Positions 35,284 to 47,037 of a stretch of DNA of 64,000 nt are shown piece after piece. The position numbers were made by a program, and so were the translations under genes. Below the pieces are notes generated by a model. It made no database searches, was not told the origin of the DNA, and was given only the letters and a program-made list of their open reading frames with translations. The stretch lies in NCBI GenBank assembly GCA_963969595.1, contig OZ018413.1:7190211-7254210 (forward strand). Direction: 5' to 3'. Position 1 is the stretch's first letter. Each line of letters starts with the position of its first letter. Source of the DNA: Neckera pumila (lineage: Eukaryota; Streptophyta; Bryopsida; Hypnales; Neckeraceae).

Positions 35284-35959
35284 CCCCTAAAGGAATGAGG
35301 CCCTTTTTTTGCCAAAAAACACTCAAAACTGCCATTTCTATAGCAAAAAGTTAAAAAAATTGAAAAATGTTTTTTTTTTCACATCTAACCATAGGATCTT
35401 ACACCTAACTAGTATGAGAATTTCAAGAGTCATTGAAGGACTTTATTAGCAAGTCATTAAAGTCCTTCAAAATTATTAAAATTCACTAATCCCAATGGTG
35501 AGATTGTTCTAGCAAGTAATATAAACCATGCTAAAGAAAAAATTTGAAAAATTTGAAAAGATGAATTCAGAAATGCATCCTAGAAGTTATTTTTTTCAAA
35601 AAGATGCTCTAATTGCCCAAAAAACAAGAATGTCCGTAACTTTTTTATAACAAATCCAAATGAAATGAATCAAAACTTACCAAATAGACTAAAATATAAT
35701 CTATGAGAAAAAAATATTAAAAAAAAAAATTCAAATTTTTGTTTATTTTTTTTTGCTGCCCGCCGTCCTTTGTTTTGAACTTACTTGGTTATAACTTTTT
35801 ATGCCCGAGCACTAATTGTGAAAAAAATAATATTCCCACAAAGCTTATCAATTTTTCTATCTTCAAAAAAAGTTTCAATAAATCACGACAAAATTTCAGC
35901 CCATAGGTATCTGCCCAAAAATGCATTTGTCACCCAAACGGACAGCGGTCCTTTAGGGG
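35284..35959. mobile_element. TTAA-flanked CCCCTAAAG element, copy F
   Basis: It runs from CCCCTAAAGGAATG to GGTCCTTTAGGGG, 676 bp. The left flank is TTTA (35280-35283), a one-base change, and the right flank is TTAA (35960-35963). The interior is closest to the nested copy at 15524 and lacks about 250 bp of it. Confidence 0.78.
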
Positions 35960-35963
35960 TTAA

Positions 35964-37257
35964 CATACAACCTATTGAAAACAATTTATTAGTCGTTTTT
36001 ATAGAAATTGAAATTTTTTATTTTGCTAGCTCTAGATTATCTTTGTTTAATGATTGAGTTAAAGTTGTATTGAATGTATTATTCCTACTGTTGAAAAGGG
36101 AGTGCTGGTTGAGATCTTGTGAACATGTTTAATGAGGGCTTCCTTGTAATTTACATATTTTGATGATATTTGCCAAAAGATTTTGCTTTTCTTTCTTTGA
36201 AAGTGAAGTTTCATTGTTTTAGAAGTGTATACCATTGTTCAAGTGAATTTATTCAATTATGCATGTTATTTGTGCAAGTTCTTTAGTTTGTTGACCGCAA
36301 ATACAAATGGATTTTGATAGAGATACAACAATTTGAACTAACTAAAAGTTGGGAGCAGAAGGTGGATATGCAATTGAATGTGGAAATGAAAGGTGGTCTT
36401 GGATTGTAGAAAACGATATCTTGTACTTTTCCTTACGATCAAAAAATCCATCTTGATTTTTCAACAAAAGTGGTCATCATATACCATAATTAGCTATCAA
36501 GGTCAGCAAAAATTAAAGAACAAAACAAAGGTTAATGTTTTTGGAAATTACTTGAGAGAGAGCTAGAAAACAAATAAATTAGTGCTTCAAACTCCAATTG
36601 AAAGAAACTAAGTCTCATGCAAATATCGGAACAATAAAATCACCACCCTTTTAATGTTCCTTTTAATGTTCCAATATTTGATGCACTGAATATAAAACAT
36701 CAAAATTAAGGCATCAAAAATATATAATAAAAGAAAAACTGAAATTTTTATTACTTCTAGAAGCGACCAATAAAAAACTTCTCCCATCTTTAATTAATTA
36801 TTTGATATAAAGTGCCAACCCTAATAGCCTAGAATGGTATTGGATGTTTCATCATTTGATGGAAAGTGCTCTTAGAAGGCAACTCTTTTTTGTTTGTATG
36901 ATTGTAAGTTGCGAATATAAGCAATAACTCCACTTGCAAATAATTGATAATTTGTATCATAAATACTTACATAATTCTTATCAACTTCTTTGGACACATT
37001 CATGTCTTTTATATCTTCATTGTTTCTAGTGTAATTTGTGAAGTATTGGTTGATTAGTAATTTTATTGTTTAGTATTCAACTTCGTCCTCCAATTTGCTT
37101 GAACTAGATGGATCAGTCACATATATGTTAATTTGTTCAATTATAATTGTAGTTTTGAAGTAACTTTTGAGATGTGAATATTCTAATGGTGCCTATTTGT
37201 CATTTGCAAAGATATTGGACAGGCTTTTTGGATAAACTTCTAATGTAAAACATCAAT
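35964..37257 (+). other. Upstream region of the receptor gene, no clear promoter motif
   Basis: No gene is visible. A TAA stop lies in frame 12 bases before the ATG at 37258, so the reading frame does not extend upstream without splicing. I could not pick a TATA box or transcription start with confidence. Confidence 0.4.
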
Positions 37258-40200
37258 ATGGATCTTTTCAAAAAAATGAAGATTGAAGAAGCTTTGAAAA
37301 ATTGTGAAGAAAAAGTATATTCAAACCAAGTATTCAATGCTAATCAATGCAAGAACTTGGTACATCATTTGAGCAATTTTGTACAAAGATTTCAACAGAT
37401 ACTTGAGTTGGATACAAGAACCTTTCAACCATTATTGAATGATGTTTGTAAAGTCACTTCAAAAGCTGAGATGTTGGTGGAAAGTTGTTTTCAAACTTGG
37501 TCTCTAGCCCCTCTACTTCAAATGCGAAACAAAGAAGCATTTAGAGAACTGCTTTTGGAAATGGCAACCTGCTTGGAGGCGTTACTTGACACTACATCAA
37601 GTGTTGATTCATGTTTGAAAGGGATGGAGAATATTGTGGACATTCAATCATGTGTCACTACTTTTCTTCCATGTGATCTAGTAGAAGTTGAAGAAGATCA
37701 AGATGAGTTATGCAAAATATTGGAGAACAAATTGCAAACCTTGCAACTTGAATCATATGATTATGATTTAGCAAAGTATGTGCTACAATGGAGGGAGTGC
37801 ATCTTGAAGGTGGAAGGTGGAGAAAGGGATCTACTTCAATTCCTTCCCAATGTTCCATTACCAGATTTTGGAGATTTTCCTACATGTCTTGCGAAGTATG
37901 AGACTCGGAGTATATATTTGACAAAGTGGTTGGGCATTGAGAATATCACAAAGATAATAGACTTGGATGGTTATGATAAATCTGATATTGTTAAATTGGA
38001 GAAGGAAGTGCGGATTATGGCACAATTGGATCATCCAAACATTGTCAAGTTATTCTATTGCAGGTCTTTTAAGGACTCTTTTGGAAGAAATCACCTTCAA
38101 TTTGGAATGGAAAAAGGTGAAAAGAATCTTTATAAGATGCTATTTGAGGATCCAAATCAAAGGATTACATTCCATGCCAAGTTGGATATAATGCTACAAA
38201 TTGCTAGTGGAGTGTTATACCTTCATGACATGAAAGTTGCACATCGTGACTTGAAGCCAGCCAATGTTGTGGTGAATACAATGCAATGTCTAGAGTTAAA
38301 AGAAGATGGTTATGTATGTGCCAAGGTAATTGATTTTGGTATTTCCAAGAATGAATTGAAGAACAATACTCTTGATATGCCAAGCGGTATTCGTGGGACT
38401 CCTATATATATTGCTCCTGAAGCATTGAAGGAAAATATGAAGTTTGATCCTTTGAAAACCGACGTGTTTAGTTTTGGATTAATTTGTTGTGATATATTAC
38501 TCCAAAAAGAATGTGAAGATTTTGGATCCAATCCTTTTCAAATTGCTAAAAGGCAAAAATTGGCCTTAATGGGCATTTCAATTTGTCAAGAATTACGATC
38601 ATTAATTGAAGCATGTTTGTCTATGGATCCAAATGGAAGACCCTCCTTTGTAGAGATATACACAAGTTTGATGGAGATTAAGAAGAAAGGCCTCAAGACT
38701 CAGTGTATTAGCAAGACATTAATGAGAGAAGAGCACACATTCTCACATTTCAATCTATTCACGCAACTTTCATCTCCTATAGTGACAATTCGACAATGGT
38801 GGCAATGCAAATGGAGGTTGATTGTGCATTATTTGTGGGCATTTATCATTGATTATATATGGACAACGTATGTTCCAAAAATGAATAATGAATCGAGAAA
38901 GGTAAGTACCCATTTGCAAAGTATTTTGCATTCACATTTTGTATTTTAATTCATGAATTTGATCTTATGTTAAAAAAATGATTGATTTTTGAATTTTTGA
39001 TTGAGCTAATTAAAGTTTGTTGATTGTGTTAATTTTTCATTTTATTGATTGTGATAATTCAAATGTGCACAGGATATCATTGATTCATCGATAGTTTTAA
39101 AATGTCATGGTCTTGATTTAAAAATGAAGACCTTAAAGAGGTTTCTTCAAAATAGATCTATGGTTGGTGTTATTGGAGTGAGTGGTATTGGCAAGACAAC
39201 ATTGGTGAAGGCTTTGAAGGATCACTTGAATAAGGCATTGCCATTCAATGATTCATCCAAGTGGACTACAATTGTGTGTGATCTGAAGAGTGATGATTTG
39301 ACAGAAATGAATCGAATCCTAAAGGAATTGGGACAAAAACAAGAAGCAAAAGATCTGATCAAGGGTAAACTCATATTGACATCGATGCTCCAACAAAGGA
39401 AAGTCTTATTCATCTTAGATGATGTCATTGAAGAACATCAATTGGATATGTTTGTGGAAGTGAAAATGTTCAGTATGGAGGGTAGCAAACTGATTGCTAT
39501 TAGTCGTGATTGGAAGATCTTGAAAGGCATGATCAATGAAGATAGCAAATTTGAAGTTCCAATGTTGGATTATGACCAATCTAAAGAAGTATTCTCCAAA
39601 CATGCCTTCAAGAATGAGTGTTCAATGATACCACATATGAATCAACTCATCAAGAAGATTGTTGAAGCTTGCGGTGGCCATCCATTAAACTTAGAAGTTA
39701 TGGGTTCTTGTTTGAATGGACAAATGCGACTTCGTGTGTGGGAGCGAGCCTTACAAAGATTGAAAAGAGGAGAATATGATGCCCCTGAGGATGTGGGGAA
39801 AAGACTGGAGATTAGTTTTGATATGCTTAGAGATGAGGAGCAAGAAGTGTTTTTGGACATATCATGCTTCTTTTGTAAAGATGTATGGTTTGAAGACGTT
39901 CGAGAAGATACCATAGTTGACTATTTGGATGACAATACCAAAATTATAATTGCGAGTTTGAGAGACAAATCGCTTATCAAAATAGATGCTAATGGATTTA
40001 TAGGCATGCATGATTCAATACGTGACATGGGTCGAAGAATCTCAAGAACAAGATTTGAAGGTAGAAGAAGGTGGAACCAAACTTTCAAGTCACTAGAAAC
40101 ATCAAAAAAAGAGGTATGTTATGCAATTGATTTTAAATTTAATTTGCTTATAGTACTAGAAAAATATTGGTTCAATTCTAAATCATGAAGCGCATGTTCA

Positions 40201-43200
40201 TTGAGAGAAATTTCTATACTATGACAATCAACTTTGTTCATGCCCATCAACTTGTATCCATTTAATAATGAAACTGTGTGATTCAGGAGTTTGAGAATGC
40301 TCAAGGCATTTGCATTACAGGAGTGAATAAAGAGAATGATTTGAATGCCATTGAGCAGGTTGACTTCCCCAACTTGTTGCTTCTAAATATTGAAGCACTG
40401 AATGACTTGACCAATGTTGCAAAATTGATTCAAAAAACACATCGACTAAAATTTCTTCGAATTACACACAAATCAAATGATATGGATGAGAGGGATTCCT
40501 TTTCTAGTTGCACCAGCCAACTCACAACATTGTTGCAGCTTCAAGAACTTCAACAACTCACGGTATTAGAATTACAACACTTTCAATTGATGAAGACTTT
40601 TCCAAACACGACAATTGAACACATACCCTTGAAGACGTTATGCTTACAAAAATGTCACAACCTCAAAGACATAACACATGAATTTCAAAATATAACATCA
40701 TTGACATCAATATACATCCAAAGATGCACCAAATTGACATCTATTCATGCCACATTCAAAAATCTCAAGGCCTTGAAGGTTCTAGACTTTGAAGGATGTG
40801 AATCCCTTGAATATATGCCCCTTGGATTAGAGAAAATGGTAATGTTGAAGAAAATGAACTTGACAAATTGTACGCAACTGAAGATTGAGAATTCGGGCCT
40901 TGAATCATTGACATCACTTACTACATTGAACTTCAAGGGATGTGAACAACTCCAACAAATTCCGCCAGCTATTGCCAGCATGATATGTTTAGAGTGGCTT
41001 GGCTTTGAAGGTTGCAAGAAGTTGAGGGTGGGGCATGCATCATTTGAAAAGCTCAAGGCCTTAAAGTTTCTAGATTTTGAAGGATGTGAGGCATTGGAGA
41101 ACATGCCCCAGGGTTTGGGAAAGTCGACATCCCTGGAATCGCTATATTTAAATGATTGCAAGCATTTGAAGATTGAGAATTCAGAGCTTGAATCATTGAC
41201 ATCACTTACTACATTGAACTTCGAGGGATGTGAACAACTCGAACAAATTCCGCCAGCCATAGCCAACATGACATGCTTAGAGTGGCTTGGCTTTGGAGGT
41301 TGCAAGAAGTTGAGGGCAGGGCATGCATCATTTGAAAAGCTCAAGGCTTTAAAGATTTTAGGCTTTGCAGGATGTGAAGCATTGGAAGACATGCCCCACG
41401 GTTTGGGAAAGTTGACATCCCTAGAAGAGCTCTATTTGAATGATTGCAAGCATTTGAAGATTGAGAATGCAGAGCTTGAATCATTGACATCACTTACTAA
41501 ATTGAACTTCAAGGGATGTGAACAACTCGAACAAATTCCGCCAGCCATAGCCAACATGACATGCTTAGAGTGGCTTGGCTTTGAAGGTTGCAAGAAGTTG
41601 AGGGTGGGGCATGCATCATTTGAAAAGCTCAAGGCCTTAAAGTTTCTAGATTTTGAAGGATGTGAGGCATTGGAGAACATGCCCCACGGTTTGGGAAAGT
41701 CGACATCCCTGGAATCGCTATATTTCAATGATTGCAAGCATTTGAAGATTGAGAATGCAGAGCTTGAATCATTGACATCACTTACTAAATTGAACTTCAA
41801 GGGATGTGAACAACTCGAACAAATTCCGCCAGCCATAGCCAACATGACATGTTTAGAGTGGCTTGGCTTTGGAGGTTGCAAGAAGCTGAGGGCAGGGCAT
41901 GCATTATTTGAAAAGCTCAAGGCCTTAAAGTGTCTAGTCCTTGAAGGATGTGAGGCGTTGGAGAACATGCCCCATGGATTGGAAAAGTTGACATCCCTAG
42001 AAATGCTCTATTTGAAGGATTGCAAGCATTTGAAGATTGAGAATGCAGAGCTTGAATCATTGACATCACTTACTACATTGAACTTCAAGGGATGTGGACA
42101 ACTCCAACAAATTCCGCCAGCCATAGCCAACATGACATGCTTAGAGTGGCTTGGCTTTGAAGGTTGCAAGAAGTTGAGGGCAGGGCATGCATCATTTGAA
42201 AAGCTCAAGGCTTTAAAGATTTTAGGCTTTGCAGGATGTGAAGCATTGGAAGACATGCCCCACGGTTTGGGAAAGTTGACATCCCTAGAAGAGCTCTATT
42301 TAAATGATTGCAAGCAATTGAAGATTGAGAATTCAGAGCTTGTATCATTGACATCACTTACTACATTGGACTTCAAGGGATGTGAACAACTCGAACAAAT
42401 TCCGCCAGCTATAGCCAACATGACATGTTTAGAGTGGCTTGGCTTTGAAGGTTGCAAGAAGTTGAGGGTGGGGCATGCATCATTTGAAAAGCTCAAGGCC
42501 TTAAAGTCTCTAGATTTTGAAGGATGTGAGGTATTGGAGAACATGCCCCACGGTTTGGGAAAGTCGACATCCCTAGAAGAGCTCTATTTAAATGATTGCA
42601 AGCAATTGAAGATTGAGAATTCAGAGCTGAAATCATTGACATCACTTACTACATTGGGCTTCAAGGGATGTGAACAACTCCGACAAATTCCACCAGCCAT
42701 AGCCAACATGACATGCTTAGAGTGGCTTGACTTTGAAGGTTGCAAGAAGTTGAGGGCAGGGCATGCATCATTTGAAAAGCTCAAGGCTTTAAAGATTTTA
42801 GGCTTTGCAGGATGTGAAGCATTGGAAGACATGCCCCACGGTTTGGGAAAGTTGACATCCCTAGAAGAGCTCTATTTAAATGATTGCAAGCAATTGAAGA
42901 TTGAGAATTCAGAGCTTGTATCATTGACATCACTTACTACATTGGACTTCAAGGGATGTGAACAACTCGAACAAATTCCGCCAGCCATAGCCAACATGAC
43001 ATGCTTAGAGTGGCTTGGCTTTGAAGGTTGCAAGAAGTTGAGGGTGGGGCATGCATCATTTGAAAAGCTCAAGGCCTTAAAGTTTCTAGATTTTGAAGGA
43101 TGTGAGGCATTGGAGAACATGCCCCACGGTTTGGGAAAGTTGACATCATTAGAAGAGCTCTATTTGAATGATTGCAAGCATTTGAAGATTGAGAATGCAG

Positions 43201-44405
43201 AGCTTGAATCATTGACATCACTTACTGCATTGAACTTCAAGGGATGTGAACAACTCGAACAAATTCCACCAGCCATAGCCAACATGACATGCTTAGAGAG
43301 GCTTGGCTTTGAAGGTTGCAAGAAGTTGAGGGCAGGGCATGCATCATTCAAAAAGCTCAAGGCTTTAAAGATTTTAGGCTTTGCAGGATGTGAAGCATTG
43401 GAAGACATGCCCCACGGTTTGGGAAAGTTGACATCACTAGAAATGCTCTATTTGAATGATTGCAAGCATTTGAAGATTGAGAATGCAGAGCTTGAATCAT
43501 TGACATCACTTACTAAATTGAACTTCAAGGGATGTGAACAACTCCAGCAAATTCCACCAGTTATAGCCAATATGACATGCTTAGAGTGGCTTGGCTTTGG
43601 AGGTTGCAAGAAGTTGAGGGCAGGGCATGCATCATTCGAAAAGCTCAAGGCTTTAAAGATTTTAGGCTTTGGAGGATGTGAAGCATTGGAAGACATGCCC
43701 CACGGTTTGGGAAAGTTGACATCTCTAGAAGAGCTCTTGTTGAATGATTGCAAGCAATTGAAGATTGAGAATGTAGAGCTTGAATCATTGACATCACTTA
43801 CTACATTGGACTTCAAGGGATGTGAACAACTCCAACAAATTCCACCAGCCATAGCCAATATGACATGTTTGCAACAGCTTGGCTTTGGAGGTTGTAAGAA
43901 GTTGAGGGCAGGGCATGCATCCTTCAAAAATCTCAAGGCCTTAAAGTTTCTAGACCTTGAAGGATGTGAGGCGTTGGAGAGCATGCCCCACGGTTTGGGA
44001 AAGTTGACATCCCTAGAAAAGCTCTATTTGAATGATTGCAAGCAATTGAAGATTGAGAATGCAGAGCTTGAATCATTGACATCACTTACTACATTGAACT
44101 TCAAGGGTTGTGAACAACTCGAACAAATTCCGGCAGCCATAGCCAACATGACATGCTTAGAGTGGCTTGGCTTTGAAGGTTGCAAGAAGTTGAGGGCAGG
44201 GCATGCATCATTCGAAAAGCTCAAGGCTTTAAAAATCTTAGGCTTTGGAGGATGTGAGACTTTGGAGATCATGCCCCATGGGTTGGAAAATTTGGCATCA
44301 CTAGAAAAGCTCTTATTGAATGATTGCAAGCAGCTAAAGATTGAGGATTTAGACCTTAAATTTTTGACATCACTTACTACATTGAACTTCAAGGAATTTG
44401 ATTAA
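37258..44405 (+). CDS. MLKL-like helical domain - protein kinase - NB-ARC - LRR receptor (three exons)
   Basis: Exons 37258-38901, 39073-40113 and 40287-44405 give 2267 residues; both introns are phase 0 with GT..AG ends. Residues 1-205 are helix-rich with an NANQCKNLVHHL..AEMLVESC pattern like the MLKL/MCAfunc four-helix domain (inference). The kinase spans about 210-475: K232, E250, HRD 329-331, N336, DFG 359-361, APE 386-388 and R461 are present, but the glycine loop is missing. A hydrophobic stretch follows at 520-539. NB-ARC: P-loop GVSGIGKTT 583-591, LFILDDV 660-666, GSKLIAISR 685-693, GHPLNL 750-755, FLDISCFF 808-815 (TNL-like), MHD 860-862. LRRs run from about 900 to the end, dominated by 12 units of 96 residues. 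It is probably an intracellular immune receptor whose kinase and helical domain signal. The class resembles moss PNL receptors. An in-frame stop lies just upstream of the ATG. Confidence 0.9.
38902..39072 (+). other. Intron 1 of the receptor gene (kinase / NB-ARC boundary)
   Basis: The donor is AAAG|GTAAGTACC and the acceptor GTGCACAG|GATATC. The length is 171 bp, phase 0. Joining keeps the frame: exon 1 ends RK and exon 2 starts DIIDSSIVLKCHGLDLK. The GLDLK plays the role of the conserved linker just before the P-loop. Confidence 0.88.
40114..40286 (+). other. Intron 2 of the receptor gene (NB-ARC / LRR boundary)
   Basis: The donor is AAAGAG|GTATGTTATG and the acceptor TGATTCAG|GAGTTT, 173 bp, phase 0. 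Without splicing, the exon 2 frame runs into the intron and stops at 40186-40188. The junction joins KKE to EFENAQGICITG, a typical NB-ARC to LRR linker. Confidence 0.88.
40983..44402 (+). repeat. Twelve tandem 288-bp LRR units
   Basis: Units begin every 288 bp from 40983 to 44151 with no indels; the last is cut short by the stop codon after 84 residues. Each encodes 96 residues in four LRRs of 23, 24, 24 and 25 residues, starting TCLEWLGF, LKALK, LTSLE and LTSLT. A partial, older unit precedes the array (about 40700-40982). Units 42135-42422 and 42711-42998 differ at two bases only. Two alternating types (LRVGH/FLDFEGC and LRAGH/ILGFAGC) point to duplication of unit pairs (576 bp). Confidence 0.95.
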
Positions 44406-44960
44406 CTGGTTGAAGTACAGCTGTCAAATTTGATGTTTTGAATTTTGTATGTTTGCAATATGTAGGCTTGAAGGTTGAATGACGTTGAAGGAGATACTTG
44501 CGAGTGTTGAAAATCTTACAGTTAGAAAGGTTATTGATTGTGAGGATTTGCTTTGGATGATCATGTCGTAGAGCTTTCCTTTAGTTACAACCAGAAGTTG
44601 AAGAATGTACCTTGATAACTTTAATAATTGGTAATACATTTTGTGTTGAATTTGAAAGAATTTAACGAATTGAAGTAGATTTTGCTTGCCACTGGCAACA
44701 TGTTTTGTTTACAGTTCCTAGGATTTGAGAAGCATTTGATGATGGTATATGCAACATTTGAAATTCTTAAAGATTTTGTGAATTTATCTTTTTGTGATTA
44801 GAAAACTTGACATTTTGGGTAGAGATAATCCATTGATTGGAAGAGATTGAAGATTGTGTCACTAGAGCTTGATTCATTGACACCATTCACTATATCATTG
44901 ATTTTCAAAGGGTGTCATGTCTTGGTGGAATTGTGGCATGCCAATTTTAAGCTAAATGAG
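44406..44960 (+). pseudogene. Decayed extra LRR units behind the stop codon
   Basis: The 3' flank still aligns with the repeat unit. 44463-44560 matches the TGGCTTGGCTTTGAAGGTTG part, 44696-44785 matches AACATGACATGTTTAGAG onward, and 44847-44930 matches TTGAAGATTGAG..GAGCTTGAATCATTGACA onward. Stops and indels are frequent. About two units are represented, far more diverged than the twelve in frame. Confidence 0.75.
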
Positions 44961-45070
44961 TTACATCAATGGGCCTTCAAATTTCCTAGGTACTCTTTTT
45001 GTTTGCAGTGATTCACTTTAGTATAGGTTTTCCTAATAAATAAAATGAGTTTGAAGGTCCATTGATGTTA
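44961..45070. other. Hairpin in the 3' flank of the receptor gene
   Basis: TTACATCAATGGGCCTTCAAA at 44961-44981 and TTTGAAGGTCCATTGATGTTA at 45050-45070 pair at 19 of 21 positions. The loop contains AATAAA at 45035-45040, a possible polyadenylation signal. Confidence 0.5.
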
Positions 45071-47037
45071 TTCTTAAAATTAGTAATAGAGAGTAGATGC
45101 AGGTCCAAACTTGAGAGTTTAAGGTGGTTGGGAGAAATACAAGCTTATAGTGGGACAATTGTATACTATGGTCTACCAATTCTTGTCATGCAACTTAAGC
45201 ATACCAAATGTTCAAATTGTACAGTACATATATATTACTTTTGCACCAAATATTGAGTATTTCCACATGTCTTTCATTTCAATAGGGGACAATCATCAAA
45301 ATTATTCCACATAAATGAGAATTATACTTGTCACAAGAGTTAGTCAAAAAGCAAGAACTACTTTAGTCCCTTGCAATCTTTTAGGAGTTAATCTTGAGCT
45401 AATCAAACTAACCAATCTAATTACAGGTTTACTAAACTAATATAGGTTTTCAAGCATGGAGTGATCTACCTATTATGGGTTGCATTAAAGACTTACTATG
45501 AGGCCAACCTTCAAATATACCTCCTTCATTCACCAAAAAGACGCTTTGAATTATTGATGATGCATAAATCCTTATTGGCATGGCATGCCTAATGGCAATT
45601 CTAAAAGAAGTTCATGCTTTGAAGTTATTTGCACAAACTCATAATGACTTTGTATGGAATTATCTTTCAACTATTTAAATTTGTTATGAGGTTTTTCCAC
45701 CACAAGGGCAAAATAAACCAAGAATTGGGTGAATGGGAAGTGTATGTGACCTACGTGCCTTCAAGCAATGGACTCTTACTTCAAATAAGCTCCCAATTGG
45801 CCCCCAAAGCCCTTAAATTAATCAATGGTACCACACCTAAAATCACCTCCTAGGCACCTTAACGTCACACAATCATCTAACATGAAGTCAAGATGATTAA
45901 GACAACATTCCATGCTAAAATCTCCTTAAAATTCACATTTAGGGCTCCAAAATGGGCTAATTTGAGCCCTTAAAATTAATTGCAGCCCACTAGCCATTAC
46001 AACAAATACTAAAATTTCAACCATACATTGACCTCCAAATGAATTTTGCTCTTCAACCTACTTTTACAGAATCACCTATAAGATCTTCCTTCCAATTCTT
46101 CCAAGCTATTTAGGTTGGACCACATGCACTTGTGAGTTTAAAGATATACTTAATCTAATACCAATGCATGACTAATTGCATTCATTTTGCTTCATTGACA
46201 ACTATAACTCACAATTTATACAACAAACAAATGAATTCACAAATAAACATCCCATACATCACAAACATCACCTAATCAAAGAGATCAATTGACAGTAGTG
46301 TCTATGGATACTTAAGGACGGTAGATAATCTGCCTTAATCGCTCAAGGATTGAGAGTCATAAGTGGTCTTCTTCAAATTTTCAATGGCAAGTCCTTGATA
46401 AGGTAGAAAAAAATTCAAAATTTTGTAAACTAGGGGCTTGTAGTTGACATAATTGTTGCCTTTTATGATTTTCAAAATTTCAGTGTGAGAAGTATTTAAA
46501 ATTTTACTTAGGAAATGTAGTCTAATAGAAAAAGAAAGCAAATCTACATTTTTTACAATGAAAAGAATAGTAGCGATGGTAAAAAGAAATTCTTAGACAT
46601 TTCTAGTCTTTACTCTGCAAAAACAAACTTGGTGTGGAGAAAAGAAATTCAAATTCATATTTTTAGCAATTTTCAAAATACAAGATTGAATTTGGTGTGA
46701 TTAAAAATACAAATATAAATAGAATGGTTCCAATTTTTTTCAAGATGTTCCAAACAAAATGCTAATAATATCAAATATTAAATTTCAAAAATTGACACAT
46801 GTGTAAATTTTGTAAAATTTTGTAAGATCCAATTTGGTCAATTTTGGCTTTCTACTCATCTGCTTCTTTCGTTTGAAAATGTTTACAAATATGAGAGAGT
46901 TTTTTGTTTCTCATTTTTTAGAGTTAAAAAATAATACATTTGCCTTAGATTTCATTATTATTTTTTAGAGGGTAAAAAGTCATTATTCATCTTCTTGTAA
47001 TTTTTCACTGTAAAGTTGCATTTTTTTCGTATAAAGT
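45071..47037. other. No gene recognised
   Basis: AT-rich spacer. Frames of 64-74 codons at 45062-45256 and 45629-45853 have no protein-like features. Confidence 0.5.

Noticed and set aside
39124..40188. Stand-alone NB-ARC gene starting at ATG 39124
   Set aside because: The frame extends 17 codons upstream to a good splice acceptor at 39072 that fits the donor at 38901 in phase 0.
40278..40286. Start of a separate LRR gene at 40278
   Set aside because: The codon there is GTG and lies in the intron; exon 2 and exon 3 join in frame through GT..AG sites, so it is one gene.
40745..44392. Series of 82-215-codon open frames on the - strand through the LRR region
   Set aside because: They repeat with the same 288-bp period and are antisense shadows of the LRR array; the + strand has the domain structure.
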